DNA of 12,851 bases. Origin: JBNJEA01 sp051745395. GTDB lineage: Bacteria; Desulfobacterota; Desulfobacteria; Desulfobacterales; Desulfosalsimonadaceae. The stretch is taken from positions 1 to 12,851 of the forward strand of contig JBNJEA010000089.1 of NCBI GenBank assembly GCA_051745395.1, written 5' to 3'. The notes under the pieces were generated by a model, which was not told the DNA's origin, ran no database searches, and saw nothing but the letters and a program-made list of their open reading frames with translations. Positions 12,738 to 12,851 of this stretch are shown one piece after another. Numbering within the stretch: the stretch's first letter is position 1; each line of letters starts with the position of its first letter. The translations under genes were made by a program, and so were the position numbers.

Positions 12738-12851
12738 GATTTCCAAGTTTACCGCATCTACTGCGTCAGATGCAGCCTCGCATAGTTCACTATAGCTCGC
12801 CTGCATCTTCCTTGTATCTGCGGCAAGCTTGGAAATCTCTCCATTTAGGAT
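12738..12851. repeat. Structured palindromic element running off the window
   Basis: Outer arms 12738-12756 and 12819-12837 match as reverse complements at 17 of 19 positions. The interior holds a smaller pairing (GATGCAG 12769-12775 with CTGCATC 12801-12807) and a central ATAG-TTCA-CTAT hairpin. The final part (12813-12849) is a diverged copy of 7116-7152. No coding sequence is seen between 12639 and the window end. The element may continue past the edge. Confidence 0.6.

Noticed and set aside
12639..12851. SAM riboswitch upstream of metX
   Set aside because: The hairpins do not show the conserved core I would expect of SAM-I or SAM-II riboswitches, and the structured element is related to an unrelated intergenic copy at 7116-7152.

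Overview
The window is a compact, GC-rich bacterial chromosome segment with thirteen supported protein genes and unusually repeat-rich intergenic gaps. Gene content (FadR-type regulator with an alkyl-DHAP-synthase-like flavoprotein, 3-hydroxybutyrate dehydrogenase, acyl-CoA dehydrogenase, fdhD, metX/metW) and the style of the intergenic repeats suggest an anaerobic, fatty-acid-using member of the Desulfobacterota (Desulfobacterales-like). That placement is inference; no rRNA or other marker gene is present.

Left block (minus strand, about 1-4250): a three-gene operon reading fadR -> alkyl-DHAP-synthase-like flavoprotein -> glpD. A sigma70-like promoter whose -10 box lies inside a 17-bp TGGT-N3-ACC palindrome, the operator style of FadR/PdhR-type GntR proteins, precedes fadR. 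This suggests autoregulation of a module joining acyl-CoA sensing to glycerol-3-phosphate/DHAP and possibly ether-lipid chemistry. The operon ends in a hairpin-forming hexamer microsatellite.

Centre (plus strand, 4388-6046): a MerR-type HTH + TPR protein, then a HisN-type inositol-monophosphatase-family enzyme. These converge, with only 4 bp between stop codons, on a minus-strand 3-hydroxybutyrate dehydrogenase (6051-6833). A 350-bp gap at 6834-7183 holds no gene but does hold a hairpin, two short tandem arrays and an inverted-repeat element.

Right block (minus strand, 7184-12638): metX -> metW -> HsdR_N-like protein -> fdhD -> small Cys-rich protein form an overlapping or tightly spaced gene string. 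Then comes an acyl-CoA dehydrogenase with its own promoter, carrying two 13-bp palindromes, and a TetR regulator downstream of it. The TetR protein is the obvious candidate to bind those palindromes. The window ends in a perfect 14-bp hairpin and a structured element whose right edge is a diverged copy of a sequence at 7116-7152.

The points most worth following are the FadR operator over its own promoter, the FadR/AGPS/GlpD module, the paired palindromes in the acyl-CoA dehydrogenase promoter, the nuclease-dead HsdR_N-like protein between metW and fdhD, the ten-cysteine protein after fdhD, and the dispersed repeat family.
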